A stretch of 64,000 bases of DNA, from assembly GCF_900112085.1 (NCBI RefSeq), contig NZ_FOJY01000001.1, positions 124,001 to 188,000 of the forward strand, in the 5' to 3' direction. Made by a program: the position numbers and the translations under genes. Origin of the DNA: Acetitomaculum ruminis DSM 5522. GTDB taxonomy: Bacteria > Bacillota > Clostridia > Lachnospirales > Lachnospiraceae. Shown here piece by piece: positions 26,457 to 36,264 of this stretch. The notes beneath the pieces are model-generated. The model made no database searches and was not told the DNA's origin. It worked only from the letters and a program-made list of their open reading frames with translations. The first letter of the stretch is position 1. Each line of letters opens with the position of its first letter.

Positions 26457-26990
26457 TATGATTATCTATGATGCAGACTGTAGAGACTACATCTTTCTCC
26501 TTTCTGTAGTATAAAAATATATACTTATTTTTAAGCGATTTTTGACAAAAATATAATAAACAAACAATTACACTAATTATCCGTTTGAGGATATTTATTG
26601 TCAAAAAAAAATCCAATATCCATTAATCATTATAATCATTTTGTGATAATAATTAAAGGGGAAATAATTTGTATATTTAAAATATTAAAAGTTTATTGCT
26701 GTAAACCTATGTAATTTTTAAAGAAATAACGATACATATTTCAAGAATAAATATATTATAATGATTGGATATTAATGTTAATAGTAGATTTAATTCTATT
26801 ATTAAAATTTCTAAAACAATACCGTTTTTTTATTTGTAAAGTTAAAAAATGTTTTTTTGATAAGGTTTTTAAAAATTATAATTAAATTTAACTATTTACA
26901 GATTTTAAAGATGGTTGTAGAATGTAATAACAAGGGTTACATAACTTGGGATAAATGCTTTAAAGATAAAGAGGATATTTAAAGCATCCT
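26457..26990. other. AT-rich divergent intergenic region between yqeY and the hybrid kinase
   Basis: 534 bases of very AT-rich sequence. Apart from the yqeY leader (26487-26502) I see only promoter-like pieces, such as TATAAT at 26877-26882 on the plus strand. No gene or RNA is recognisable. Confidence 0.5.
26487..26502 (-). promoter_or_regulatory. Ribosome site followed by a start-stop codon pair upstream of yqeY
   Basis: On the minus strand AAGGAG (26502-26497), four bases, then ATG directly followed by TAG (26492-26487). It lies 31 bases before the yqeY ATG, which has no ribosome site of its own; a start-stop element or ribosome stand-by site is possible. Confidence 0.4.
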
Positions 26991-28664
26991 ATGGATATAG
27001 GTGAGTATGTAATTCCACGAACAAAGGGTTTGGATTACTGGTTTATGTGTGTTGTTGTCAAAGTTTTTTATTTTGGCAATGTGTTTTACAGGGAGATAGT
27101 AGGTTTAATGGATGATGAAAAACTAAGCTTTGTGCTTGAGAACAACAGGATGTCGATTTACGATTGTGACTTTAGCGATTTAAAAGTGAAAAGAATATCA
27201 AATTGTTTTGATTATGATTTTACTTTTTTAGAATATTTTTTAAGCAGTAACCTAAGTTTATTTAAGAAACTGAAGTTTTTGGATAATGAAAAAATAGAAA
27301 TATTTAATCGTGTAGTGAATGCCATAAAAAAAGGTGAATCAGACATCGAGGTGTATACAGATTTGTTGACAAATGATGCAGGTATCAGATATTCAAAAGT
27401 CTGTATACATTTTGAGTATCTTCATAATAGGTTAAAAAACCTGATACTTATTATTACGGATATTAATGAAATTTTAAGACAGCAAACACCGGAAACGGTC
27501 AAAAGAAAAAAAGCCTTTCTTAATGGTGATGAGAAGATTTCAGAATATGTGACTAACAGTGAATTTTTCTCTAAAATAAGTCATGATATTAAAACACCGT
27601 TAAATGGTATCATGGGAATGGCTCAGATTGCACTTAGTCAGGAGATGGATGAACAAAAAGACAGGTGCATTGAAAAGGTAATTGAAGTTGGAAACTGCAT
27701 TGTAAAGTTATTAGATGATGCATTAGAGGTGAATTCCATAGAAAAAGGTCAGACTAATCTGAAAAAGGAAGAATATTCTTTAAATCAATTGTATTCTTAT
27801 ATTCGAAAGACTGTTGGAATAAGTCTGGTTAATAAGAATATTGATTTTGAAATTCAGGATAATGATCCAGAATTACTTATGAATGTGGACAGAACAAGAT
27901 TTAATATGTTATTTAAAAATTTAATGGGTCATATTTCTGACTTTTGTAAAGAGGGAAGTAATATTACCATTAAGCGAACAGAAAACACTAACAAAAATGG
28001 TTGTGTTTATCTTAATTTGGATTTGATATGTTCTGATCTTGATGTTGATTGTGATTTTGATAGTGGCTTTTTAGAAAGTATGGAAAGAGCCTGTTATAAG
28101 AATGATTGTGAAGATCAAGGCAACATTCTTGATCTTGTTTTGGCAAAAAAATTATTAAGATTGTTAAATGGTGAAATAAAATTAAATAAGTCAAAAGACA
28201 CAGTAAAGAGAATTAGCATTAGTTTACCGGTTGATTTAGAGGATACTTCTAAAGATTTGTATGTGGATTCATGGAAAGATTATTTTTCGGGACAACATTT
28301 TTTGGTTTGTGAGGATAATGAAATTAATTCCGAAATAATGGAAATTTTCCTAAAAGAAAATGGCATAGAAGTTGATATTGCAAAAAATGGAGTCGAGGCC
28401 ATTGAAAAATTTACAAATTCATCTCCGTATTTTTACGATACGATTTTGATGGATATAAGAATGCCTAAAATGGATGGTTTAGAGGCTGCCAAAAGAATCA
28501 GAAGTTCGGAAAGAGGAGATGCAAAAATGGTTCCTATTATTGCCATGACGGCTAATTCTTTTGACGGTGATATAGAAATGTCGAAATATGCCGGAATGAA
28601 TGCACATTTGTCTAAACCTGTTGATTTTAAGAAATTATTTAAGACAATTAAGAATATTGTATAA
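26991..28664 (+). CDS. Hybrid histidine kinase with degenerate ATP-binding domain and C-terminal receiver
   Basis: 557 residues, no membrane segment. Residues 1-170 look PAS-like; the phospho-acceptor helix has H198 in SKISHDIKTPLNGIMGMA, a good H-box. The catalytic ATPase part is degraded: where the N-box should be it reads FKNLMGHISDFC, the DxGxG box is missing, and the G2 box reads QGNILDLVLAKKLL rather than GxGLGL. The receiver is intact, with ED near the start, D488 in LMDIRMPKMDG and K in LSKPVD. It may accept phosphate from another kinase rather than make it. The start is uncertain: GAGGA is 16 bases from this ATG, with no better in-frame site. Confidence 0.85.
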   Translation: MDIGEYVIPRTKGLDYWFMCVVVKVFYFGNVFYREIVGLMDDEKLSFVLENNRMSIYDCDFSDLKVKRISNCFDYDFTFLEYFLSSNLSLFKKLKFLDNEKIEIFNRVVNAIKKGESDIEVYTDLLTNDAGIRYSKVCIHFEYLHNRLKNLILIITDINEILRQQTPETVKRKKAFLNGDEKISEYVTNSEFFSKISHDIKTPLNGIMGMAQIALSQEMDEQKDRCIEKVIEVGNCIVKLLDDALEVNSIEKGQTNLKKEEYSLNQLYSYIRKTVGISLVNKNIDFEIQDNDPELLMNVDRTRFNMLFKNLMGHISDFCKEGSNITIKRTENTNKNGCVYLNLDLICSDLDVDCDFDSGFLESMERACYKNDCEDQGNILDLVLAKKLLRLLNGEIKLNKSKDTVKRISISLPVDLEDTSKDLYVDSWKDYFSGQHFLVCEDNEINSEIMEIFLKENGIEVDIAKNGVEAIEKFTNSSPYFYDTILMDIRMPKMDGLEAAKRIRSSERGDAKMVPIIAMTANSFDGDIEMSKYAGMNAHLSKPVDFKKLFKTIKNIV

Positions 28665-28680
28665 TGTAACATTAAAAATG

Positions 28681-28714
28681 ACTACCGAAAACCTACGCTT
28701 TCGGTAGTTTTTTT
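28681..28714 (+). terminator. Rho-independent terminator after the hybrid kinase
   Basis: ACTACCGAAA and TTTCGGTAGT form a 10-bp stem followed by seven T. Confidence 0.88.
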
Positions 28715-28863
28715 GTCTAAAAAACAGATATGAGAAATTGTAGGATTAGATAGCAGTTTTCTTTGACATAAAAAGAAATTATGCCGATATAGATTAGGGA
28801 GGGTTCGTGATAGTATTAATTAATAAATATATTTTTGTACAAAAAGTTAAAACAGGTGGAAAG

Positions 28864-30090
28864 ATGAATAAGAAAAATATTATTAAACAATGTTTATTTA
28901 TATTGATATGTATCATAACTGCATTTTGCATTAATAACAATGAAGCATCAGCTTCCCAGTCGGGTATAGCAAAAAGTAAGAAGGGTATTTCGGAATATAT
29001 AAAAAGAAGTATTCAGGCAGACGCGGATTATCTGACTTCTGCTTCAAGAAGTGTGACAAGTGATTCAAATATCATATATATTAATTCAACTAAAAAAGTC
29101 GGAATCAGAGTAAATGAAATCAGGTTTATCAGGTTAAAAGGTAAGTATAAAAAAGTAAAATATACAACTACAAACAGCAGTATTGTAGGTGTAAATTCAA
29201 AAGGAAAATTAAGGGCAAAACGACCGGGAAGAGTTACTATAAAGGTCAAAGCAGGAAAAAAAGTATTTAAGTGTGTCATTTATTCATATTGCTCTCAACT
29301 AAATTATGCTATTTTAACTGGAAGTTACTCTAATTTAGGTTCTAAAGACAAAAAGATAGCCCGTAAGGTTCATACAATTATTAATAAAAAAATAGATAAA
29401 TCCTGGAGTAAAATAAGAAAAGTCAGATATATACATGATTATTTAATAAACAATTGTGAGTATGATTATGATAATTATTTAAAAGGAACATTGCCGTCAA
29501 GTTCCTATACTGCAGAAGGAGTATTTTTGAAAAAAAGGGCTGTGTGTTCGGGATACGCCAATGCATTTAAACTTTTTATGGACGGACTTGGAATAGAAAA
29601 TAATCTGATTTTTTCAGCAGCACATGAATGGAATCAGATTAAATTGTATGGTATTTGGTGTCATATAGATTGTAGCTGGGATGATCCTGTTTGGACGGAC
29701 AAAAGTGCAGAAAGCCGCATTAGTCAGGGGTATCTTTATTATTTACAATATAAGTATTTTATGGTGGATGATTCTATACTTAAAACAGATAATACAGGGG
29801 CACATACCTTTAACACCTCCAGATTTAAAAAATGCCGTAACAAAAAATTTCAATATTATGCATTTAATATGCATTTGGGCATGCCGTTTTGCGATGGTCA
29901 GGACTATGCTTTTAATAATATTGTTGGTAAGATTAATTCGGGAAAAAGGAAAATTAACATACTTTTAAGACAGGACTTAGATCCCGGAAAGCTAGTAAAT
30001 GATCTGTGTTGGAGATATGGTGGTAAAATCTCTTATTTTTACAATGCTAGAGTTGGAAATTATTATATTTTTTCAATTTCCCTTAGTTGA
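28864..30090 (+). CDS. Secreted protein with BIG2 domain and transglutaminase-like domain
   Basis: 408 residues from ATG 28864 (AGGTGG four bases upstream). MNKKNIIKQ then a hydrophobic stretch to ASAS is a Sec signal peptide. An Ig-like BIG2 domain follows (IRVNEIRFIRLKG ... GKLRAKRPGRVTIKV), then a transglutaminase/protease-like fold with the Cys in RAVCSGYANAF, His in AAHEWNQIK and Asp in HIDCSWDDP, so the Cys-His-Asp triad is complete. Probably an extracellular peptidase or crosslinking enzyme on the cell surface. A GTG at 28807 with GGAGGG three to four bases before it could start a form 19 residues longer, but that would put a non-standard extension before the signal peptide. Confidence 0.85.
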   Translation: MNKKNIIKQCLFILICIITAFCINNNEASASQSGIAKSKKGISEYIKRSIQADADYLTSASRSVTSDSNIIYINSTKKVGIRVNEIRFIRLKGKYKKVKYTTTNSSIVGVNSKGKLRAKRPGRVTIKVKAGKKVFKCVIYSYCSQLNYAILTGSYSNLGSKDKKIARKVHTIINKKIDKSWSKIRKVRYIHDYLINNCEYDYDNYLKGTLPSSSYTAEGVFLKKRAVCSGYANAFKLFMDGLGIENNLIFSAAHEWNQIKLYGIWCHIDCSWDDPVWTDKSAESRISQGYLYYLQYKYFMVDDSILKTDNTGAHTFNTSRFKKCRNKKFQYYAFNMHLGMPFCDGQDYAFNNIVGKINSGKRKINILLRQDLDPGKLVNDLCWRYGGKISYFYNARVGNYYIFSISLS

Positions 30091-30115
30091 CCTTTATTGT
30101 ACAAAGAATTAAAAT
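30087..30115 (+). promoter_or_regulatory. Probable promoter of the homocysteine methyltransferase-like gene
   Basis: TTGACC (30087-30092), overlapping the previous stop, and TAAAAT (30110-30115), spacing 17. Confidence 0.45.
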
Positions 30116-30178
30116 ATATTCAGTATATTAACGATTGCGAAAGAATCTAATGAAGCACACAAAGGAGGATAATTACAT

Positions 30179-31384
30179 ATGACTCTTTCTGAATTTTATG
30201 ACCTGGTTAATAATCATTTGGTATACCTTGATGGTGCCACAGGAACACAATTATACAAAAATAATATGCCTAAAAAGGTATGTGTTGAAAAATGGGTAAT
30301 GGATAACAGCGATGTTATGAAAAAAATACAAAGGGATTATAAAAATGCCGGAAGTGAGATAGTTTATGCTCCTACATTTGGAGCAAACAGAGCTTTTTTA
30401 AAGTCTCATGGATTTGCCGATGAGGTTGATGCCTTAAATAAAGGTCTTGTTAAGATTACGAAAGAAGCCATAGGTGACGGTGTATTGGTGGCGGGTGACC
30501 TTACCATGACAGGTATAGGTCTGGAGCCAATGGGTGATGCAGAATTAGAAGAACTTATAGAAGTATATAAAGAACAGATAAAAAGTCTTGTGGAGGCTGG
30601 AGTGGATTTGTTAATTGTGGAAACAATGATTTCAGTTGCGGAATGCAGAGCTGCCGTAATTGCTGCAAAAGAGGTAACTGACCTTCCTGTAATGGTTACA
30701 TTAACTTTTGGAAAAAATAATAAAACACTCTACGGTTCTGATCCGGAAGCAGCAGTAGCAGTTTTACAGGCCTTAGGAGCAGCTGCCATAGGTATAAACT
30801 GTTCAGCAGGTCCAAAGGAAATCAAGGGACTTGTGGAAAGGATGCGCAAAGTTGCAACTATACCGCTTATTGTAAAACCTAATGCCGGAATGCCTAAATA
30901 TGACGAAGATGGCAATGCTTTTTATGATCAGCCGATTGAAGAATATGTGGCAGATATGAAGGATATTGTTAATGCCGGAGCTGACATTATAGGCGGATGC
31001 TGTGGTACAGATGAAAGATATATTAAAGCATTAAAGGATTCCATAGGCAGTGATAAACCACATCATACCAATTATTGTGTTGATCAGGATTTTATCAGAG
31101 ACAAGAATTATTCTACAGAAAGATGTCTTGTAAAAATGGAAAATCTTAATTCTTCTTCGTTTAAAATTCTACAAAAAGATTATAAAAATCCTACAAAAGA
31201 GGAAATTCATGATGCAGTCATCGATTCTATAGATGAATTATTATGCACTGATTTTACAGATACTGAGTTTTTAGAGCAAATATTAAGGCTTAATCCTGGA
31301 AGAGCTGTATTTTTATCCAAGGGAGAAGAAATCAGTCCGGAGATTTATAGCTTGTTGAAAAAATATGGCACTTTAGTATATTAA
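30179..31384 (+). CDS. Homocysteine S-methyltransferase-domain protein with unassigned C-terminal extension
   Basis: 401 residues. Residues 1-290 form the Hcy-binding barrel seen in the first module of MetH and in BHMT: LDGATGTQLY at the start, and the three zinc-ligand Cys at C208 (GINCSAG) and C274/C275 (GGCCGT). It transfers a methyl group to homocysteine thiolate; the donor cannot be deduced because the folate, B12 and activation modules of MetH are absent. The last ~105 residues are not part of this fold and I do not recognise them. ATG follows AAAGGAGG. No S-box or other riboswitch is visible upstream. Confidence 0.88.
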   Translation: MTLSEFYDLVNNHLVYLDGATGTQLYKNNMPKKVCVEKWVMDNSDVMKKIQRDYKNAGSEIVYAPTFGANRAFLKSHGFADEVDALNKGLVKITKEAIGDGVLVAGDLTMTGIGLEPMGDAELEELIEVYKEQIKSLVEAGVDLLIVETMISVAECRAAVIAAKEVTDLPVMVTLTFGKNNKTLYGSDPEAAVAVLQALGAAAIGINCSAGPKEIKGLVERMRKVATIPLIVKPNAGMPKYDEDGNAFYDQPIEEYVADMKDIVNAGADIIGGCCGTDERYIKALKDSIGSDKPHHTNYCVDQDFIRDKNYSTERCLVKMENLNSSSFKILQKDYKNPTKEEIHDAVIDSIDELLCTDFTDTEFLEQILRLNPGRAVFLSKGEEISPEIYSLLKKYGTLVY

Positions 31385-31388
31385 TGTG

Positions 31389-31416
31389 TTGACAAATTAA
31401 CTCAGTGTGATAAAAT
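31389..31416 (+). promoter_or_regulatory. Extended -10 promoter of ilvN
   Basis: TTGACA (31389-31394), 16 bases, then TGA followed by TAAAAT (31408-31416). The TGn before the -10 makes it an extended -10 promoter, about 25 bases from the ilvN ATG. Confidence 0.65.
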
Positions 31417-31447
31417 ATGAAAAATCATATGGAAAAGGAATGACTTA

Positions 31448-31975
31448 ATGATGAGAAAAATAGTTTTATCTATTTTGGTTGAAAATACATCCGGTGTGTT
31501 AAGCAGAGTTTCTGGTTTGTTTTCCCGCCGTGGATATAATATCGATAGCTTTTCGGCTGGAGTTACCGCAGATTCAAGAATTACAAGAATGACCATTGTT
31601 ACAAGTGGTGATGAAGAAATATTAGAACAGATTGAAAAACAGGTTGAAAAACTCGAAGAAGTATTATCTGTTACGAAATTAGATTATATGGATTCGGTTT
31701 TTAGAGAATTAGCTCTTGTAAAGGTTAGATCTGATGTTAATTCAAGAAGGGATATATTTGCTATTGCAGATATATTTAGAGCAAAGATTATTGATGTAGG
31801 AAATGATAGTGTAACTATTGAAATTACCGGTACACAGGATAAGCTGGAAGCTTTTTTATCTCTTATGAAATCCCATGAAATATTAGAGCTTGCAAGAACA
31901 GGATTAACAGCTCTTTCAAGAGGCTCAGAAAATGTTCTGGAAGTTATACCTCTTCTTAACAAACGTTATGAATAA
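31448..31975 (+). CDS. ilvN: Acetolactate synthase small (regulatory) subunit
   Basis: 175 residues: an N-terminal ACT domain (IVLSILVENTSGVLSRVSGLFSRRGYNIDS) and a C-terminal ALS_ss_C domain. It binds valine for feedback control and activates the catalytic subunit IlvB, which is not in the window. ATG 31448 is eight bases from AAGGA; a second ATG follows at once. It has its own promoter and is 66 bases ahead of ilvC. Confidence 0.95.
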   Translation: MMRKIVLSILVENTSGVLSRVSGLFSRRGYNIDSFSAGVTADSRITRMTIVTSGDEEILEQIEKQVEKLEEVLSVTKLDYMDSVFRELALVKVRSDVNSRRDIFAIADIFRAKIIDVGNDSVTIEITGTQDKLEAFLSLMKSHEILELARTGLTALSRGSENVLEVIPLLNKRYE

Positions 31976-31982
31976 GTCGGCT

Positions 31983-33061
<1,079 letters not shown>

Positions 33062-33085
33062 AATAAATATTTTATATATAAATTT

Positions 33086-33115
33086 GACCCTGCAGTGTTT
33101 TGCGGGGTCTTTTTA
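33086..33115 (+). terminator. Rho-independent terminator of ilvC
   Basis: GACCCTGC and GCGGGGTC pair (one bulge/wobble) around AGTGTTTT, followed by TTTTT. Confidence 0.82.
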
Positions 33116-33121
33116 AAATGA

Positions 33122-34027
33122 TTATCTTGGGTAGGAATTATTGTGATAGAAAGTAATGAATTTTGAGGAAGATTTACTTTGATTTATTGATGAGTTATAA
33201 GCAAAACCTATCCACCTTTTGTGAATTGGTATGTCAAGTGGTAATTGGATAAGAGTTTTTTCTGCAAGTTCTGTTTTAACAAATTCTTTAATTACACAGG
33301 ATATACCCATTCCGATTTTTGCAAATTCAATTAAAAGCTCCATATTGGATACTTCAATGAGTTCATCTGTGGAGATATTATTATATACCAGATAATCGTC
33401 AATATATTGTCTTGTCATGTTGTTTTTATCAAGGAGCATTAAAGTGCTTTCCTTGAAAATATTACCCTTTAATCCTCTGATTTTAAGATTTTCTATATAA
33501 GCTCTGGAGGCAACAAAAATATCTTCTATTTCCTCTAAAGGAGTAAAAACTATATTATCTTTTCCACAGGGTTTTCCAATGAGTCCTACATCTATTGTCC
33601 CTTCCTCTAACATTTTTAAAGTGTCATTTGTAGATTGACAGGATATGGAAATTGTAATATGAGGATTTTCTTTAATAAAATTTTTCAAATAATTAAGCAT
33701 AATATATTTACAAAGAGTGGAACTTACCCCAAGTCTAAGTGTTCCAATACCCATGGTATTTATTTTTTTTATCCTTTCTTCTCCGGCTGTAATATCCGAA
33801 AAGGCTGAATTAATGTATTGATATAAAACTTCGCCTTCTTCTGTTAAAGAAACGCCTCTAGAATTTCTGATAAATAATTTTGTATCCAGATTTTCTTCTA
33901 ATTTTGATATGGCCTTACTTATAGCAGGCTGACTTGAATAAAGCTCTCTGGCGGCATGAGAAATATTGCCACTTTTTGCAACAGCTAAAAATGCATTATA
34001 TAAAGATAAGTTGCTTTCCATAGACAT
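33122..34027 (-). CDS. LysR-family transcriptional regulator
   Basis: 301 residues: N-terminal winged helix-turn-helix (YNAFLAVAKSGNISHAARELYSSQPAISKAISKLEENL) and a periplasmic-binding-like effector domain. It is divergent from leuCD and convergent with ilvC, so it is the likely regulator of the leucine/isoleucine-valine genes. The ATG at 34027 shares its A with the stop of a possible six-codon leader peptide; a second in-frame ATG is at 34021. The effector is unknown (an acetolactate- or isopropylmalate-like ligand would fit). Confidence 0.9.
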   Translation of the reverse strand: MSMESNLSLYNAFLAVAKSGNISHAARELYSSQPAISKAISKLEENLDTKLFIRNSRGVSLTEEGEVLYQYINSAFSDITAGEERIKKINTMGIGTLRLGVSSTLCKYIMLNYLKNFIKENPHITISISCQSTNDTLKMLEEGTIDVGLIGKPCGKDNIVFTPLEEIEDIFVASRAYIENLKIRGLKGNIFKESTLMLLDKNNMTRQYIDDYLVYNNISTDELIEVSNMELLIEFAKIGMGISCVIKEFVKTELAEKTLIQLPLDIPIHKRWIGFAYNSSINQSKSSSKFITFYHNNSYPR

Positions 34028-34047
34028 TAATATGACAAAATAGTCAT
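34027..34047 (-). CDS. Putative six-residue leader peptide before lysR
   Basis: AAAGGA, three bases, then ATG ACT ATT TTG TCA TAT TAA (MTILSY). Its TAA overlaps the lysR ATG by one base (TAATG), and the lysR ATG has no nearer ribosome site, so lysR translation may depend on this peptide. Whether it is translated is not shown by sequence alone. Confidence 0.4.
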   Translation of the reverse strand: MTILSY

Positions 34048-34063
34048 AATTCCTTTCTTTATG

Positions 34064-34088
34064 CTGATATATTTAAAAGTTATATCAG
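34064..34088. promoter_or_regulatory. Perfect 8-bp dyad in the lysR leader
   Basis: CTGATATA and TATATCAG, nine bases apart, in the region that would be the 5' leader of lysR. It could be an autoregulatory operator or an RNA hairpin. A minus-strand -10 (TATAAT, 34115-34110) lies just upstream of it. Confidence 0.5.
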
Positions 34089-34154
34089 ACATAATTATTA
34101 TGTATTTCAATTATACCATTAATTGTGTTAGTATAAAAGCACGGATAAATTATT

Positions 34155-34223
34155 CATTTAAACAGTACTTAATGCATAATAACCAATAGCCGAATAATAA
34201 AATGCATAGGTACTGTTTTAATG
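34155..34223 (+). promoter_or_regulatory. Long imperfect inverted repeat in the leuC leader
   Basis: CATTTAAACAGTAC (34155-34168) pairs with GTACTGTTTTAATG (34210-34223) with one mismatch, then after a short bulge ATGCAT pairs with ATGCAT (34172-34177 with 34202-34207). The 24-base centre (34178-34201) holds most of the 18-base element. No T-run follows, so it is not a terminator. A -10-like TATAAA at 34132-34137 would place it near the 5' end of the leuCD mRNA. Confidence 0.65.
34176..34193 (+). repeat. 18-base element (copy 2) spanning the stem end and loop of the leuC leader
   Basis: ATAATAACCAATAGCCGA is the exact reverse complement of 31977-31994. The first two bases lie in the left arm of the hairpin and the other sixteen in its loop. 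Since ilvC and leuC read in the same direction, the two mRNAs are complementary here. Confidence 0.8.
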
Positions 34224-34315
34224 ATAGAAAAAGATTTGTCGGAAAAAAGTAACTATGATTGGCATATTATTAAATTGATTAATAATAAGCTGATTAAAAT
34301 TAGGAGGACGATAAC

Positions 34316-35575
34316 ATGGGAATGACAATGACTCAGAAAATCCTTGCAGCACATTCTGGTTTAGACAAGGTTAAAGCAGGAGATTTAATAGAAGCCAGGC
34401 TTGATTTGGTCTTAGGAAACGATATTACTTCACCTGTTGCCATAAATGTAATGTCAGGAATGGATGTTAAGGATGTTTTTGATAAGGACAAGATTGCTCT
34501 TGTAATGGATCATTTTATTCCAAATAAGGATATCAAATCCGCTGAGCATTGCAAATGTGTGCGAGAATTTGCAAGAAAGCATGATATCACAAATTATTTT
34601 GATGTGGGACAGATGGGGATTGAGCATGCTTTACTTCCGGAAAAAGGTCTGGTAGTAGCAGGAAATGTAGTAATCGGTGCTGATTCACATACCTGCACTT
34701 ATGGCGCTTTAGGTGCATTTTCCACAGGTGTCGGAAGTACGGATATGGCAGCTGGTATGGCAACAGGAAAAGCATGGTTTAAGGTTCCTTCAGCGTTAAA
34801 GATTGTACTTAAAAATAAACCGGCTGAATGGATAAGCGGAAAGGATGTAATTTTACATCTTATAGGTAAAATTGGAGTAGATGGAGCTTTATATAAATCC
34901 CTGGAATTTGTTGGAGATGGGATAAAACATCTTTCGATTGACGATAGATTCAGTATTTCCAACATGGCCATAGAAGCAGGTGCGAAAAACGGTATTTTTC
35001 CGGTGGATGATATAGCTGCTCAATACATGAAAGAGCATTCAGATAAAGAATATACCGTCTACGAAGCTGATGAGGATGCTGTATATGATGAGACAATTGA
35101 GATAGATCTTTCAACATTAAAACCAACTGTTTCTTTTCCTCATTTACCTGAAAATACCAAAACTATAGACAATGTAGGTGAAATTAAAATTGATCAGGCG
35201 GTTATTGGTTCATGTACCAATGGACATATAACAGACCTTAGAATAGCTGCTCAGATACTTAAAGGTAAAAAAGTGGCAAAGGATGTCAGATGTATTATAA
35301 TACCGGCAACTCAGGAAATATACCTTCAGGCTATAAAAGAAGGTTTGGCTGAAATATTTATTACAGCCGGCGCAGTAATGAGTACGCCAACCTGTGGTCC
35401 TTGCCTTGGAGGGTATATGGGAATTTTAGCAGCCGGAGAAAGATGCATTTCTACCACAAACAGAAATTTTGTCGGAAGAATGGGGCATGTTGACTCGGAA
35501 GTTTATCTTTCAAGCCCTGCTGTAGCGGCAGCAAGTGCTGTTACGGGCTTTATTACAGACCCGGCTTCATTATAA
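34316..35575 (+). CDS. leuC: 3-Isopropylmalate dehydratase large subunit
   Basis: 419 residues, the short (archaeal/clostridial, homoaconitase-like) LeuC type. The [4Fe-4S] ligands are C300 (GSCTNG) and C360/C363 (TCGPC). Substrate motif [21 protein letters not shown] is intact. It isomerises 2- to 3-isopropylmalate in leucine synthesis, as a heterodimer with LeuD. ATG follows AGGAGG by eight bases. Stop is 18 bases before leuD. leuA and leuB are absent here. Confidence 0.96.
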   Translation: MGMTMTQKILAAHSGLDKVKAGDLIEARLDLVLGNDITSPVAINVMSGMDVKDVFDKDKIALVMDHFIPNKDIKSAEHCKCVREFARKHDITNYFDVGQMGIEHALLPEKGLVVAGNVVIGADSHTCTYGALGAFSTGVGSTDMAAGMATGKAWFKVPSALKIVLKNKPAEWISGKDVILHLIGKIGVDGALYKSLEFVGDGIKHLSIDDRFSISNMAIEAGAKNGIFPVDDIAAQYMKEHSDKEYTVYEADEDAVYDETIEIDLSTLKPTVSFPHLPENTKTIDNVGEIKIDQAVIGSCTNGHITDLRIAAQILKGKKVAKDVRCIIIPATQEIYLQAIKEGLAEIFITAGAVMSTPTCGPCLGGYMGILAAGERCISTTNRNFVGRMGHVDSEVYLSSPAVAAASAVTGFITDPASL

Positions 35576-35593
35576 TAGTAGGAGGCAGTGAAT

Positions 35594-36085
35594 ATGAAAG
35601 CACATGGAAATGTTTTTAAATATAAAGATAATGTAGATACAGATGTTATTATCCCTGCCAGATATCTTAATTCTTCCAAAGCAGAAGAACTTGCCCTTCA
35701 TTGTATGGAGGATATAGATAAGTATTTTGTTAAAAATGTGAAAAAAGGCGATATTATGGTTGCTGGAAAGAATTTTGGCTGTGGTTCCTCTAGAGAACAT
35801 GCACCTATTGCAATAAAAGCCAGTGGAATAAGTTGCGTAATCGCAGAAACTTTTGCCAGAATTTTTTATAGAAATGCCATAAATATCGGACTTGCAATAA
35901 TTGAATGTCCTGATGCAGCCAAAGAAATCGAAGCAGGGGATGAGGTTGAAGTGGACTTTGACAGTGGTATAATTTACGATATCACAAAAGATAAGAAATA
36001 TCAGGGACAGGCCTTTCCTGAGTTTATGCAAAAAATAATTAAGGCTGAAGGACTTGTTAATTATATAAACACAAGTGCTTCCTAA
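35594..36085 (+). CDS. leuD: 3-Isopropylmalate dehydratase small subunit
   Basis: 163 residues from ATG 35594, eight bases after GGAGG; the GTG at 35588 is too close to it. The swivelling domain has [14 protein letters not shown] and the substrate loop [11 protein letters not shown]. It completes the LeuCD enzyme. The overlapping reverse open frame is a shadow. Confidence 0.96.
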   Translation: MKAHGNVFKYKDNVDTDVIIPARYLNSSKAEELALHCMEDIDKYFVKNVKKGDIMVAGKNFGCGSSREHAPIAIKASGISCVIAETFARIFYRNAINIGLAIIECPDAAKEIEAGDEVEVDFDSGIIYDITKDKKYQGQAFPEFMQKIIKAEGLVNYINTSAS

Positions 36086-36167
36086 AAAATAGCATAATGA
36101 ATGGATTAATTAGCCTCTATTTTTTCAAATTTATATATACACAACAGAAGCGAAAGCTTCAAAATTA

Positions 36168-36198
36168 ACAGCTTCACCTATTGGTGGAGCTGTTTTTC
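36168..36198 (+). terminator. Rho-independent terminator of leuCD
   Basis: ACAGCTTCACC and GGTGGAGCTGT pair with one mismatch around TATT, followed by TTTTCTT. Confidence 0.85.
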
Positions 36199-36235
36199 TT
36201 GACTATGCATAATTTTATAAAAATCGAATATTTGT

Positions 36236-36264
36236 TTGCAATTTGACGATTATTGTTTTATAAT
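36236..36264 (+). promoter_or_regulatory. Probable promoter of sbcDC
   Basis: TTGCAA (36236-36241) and TATAAT (36259-36264), spacing 17. Confidence 0.6.

Noticed and set aside
28807-28863. GTG start 19 codons upstream for the transglutaminase-like protein
   Set aside because: Would put a non-standard extension before a clear signal peptide, although the GGAGGG before it is good; kept as an alternative only.
31385-31447. Possible amino-acid leader peptide or T-box before ilvN
   Set aside because: The gap is only 63 bases and is filled by the promoter and ribosome site; no T-box motif or run of Ile/Leu/Val codons.
35570-36031. 153-residue reverse open frame opposite leuD
   Set aside because: Shadow of leuD codons; no ribosome site; Cys/Phe-rich composition typical of antisense frames.
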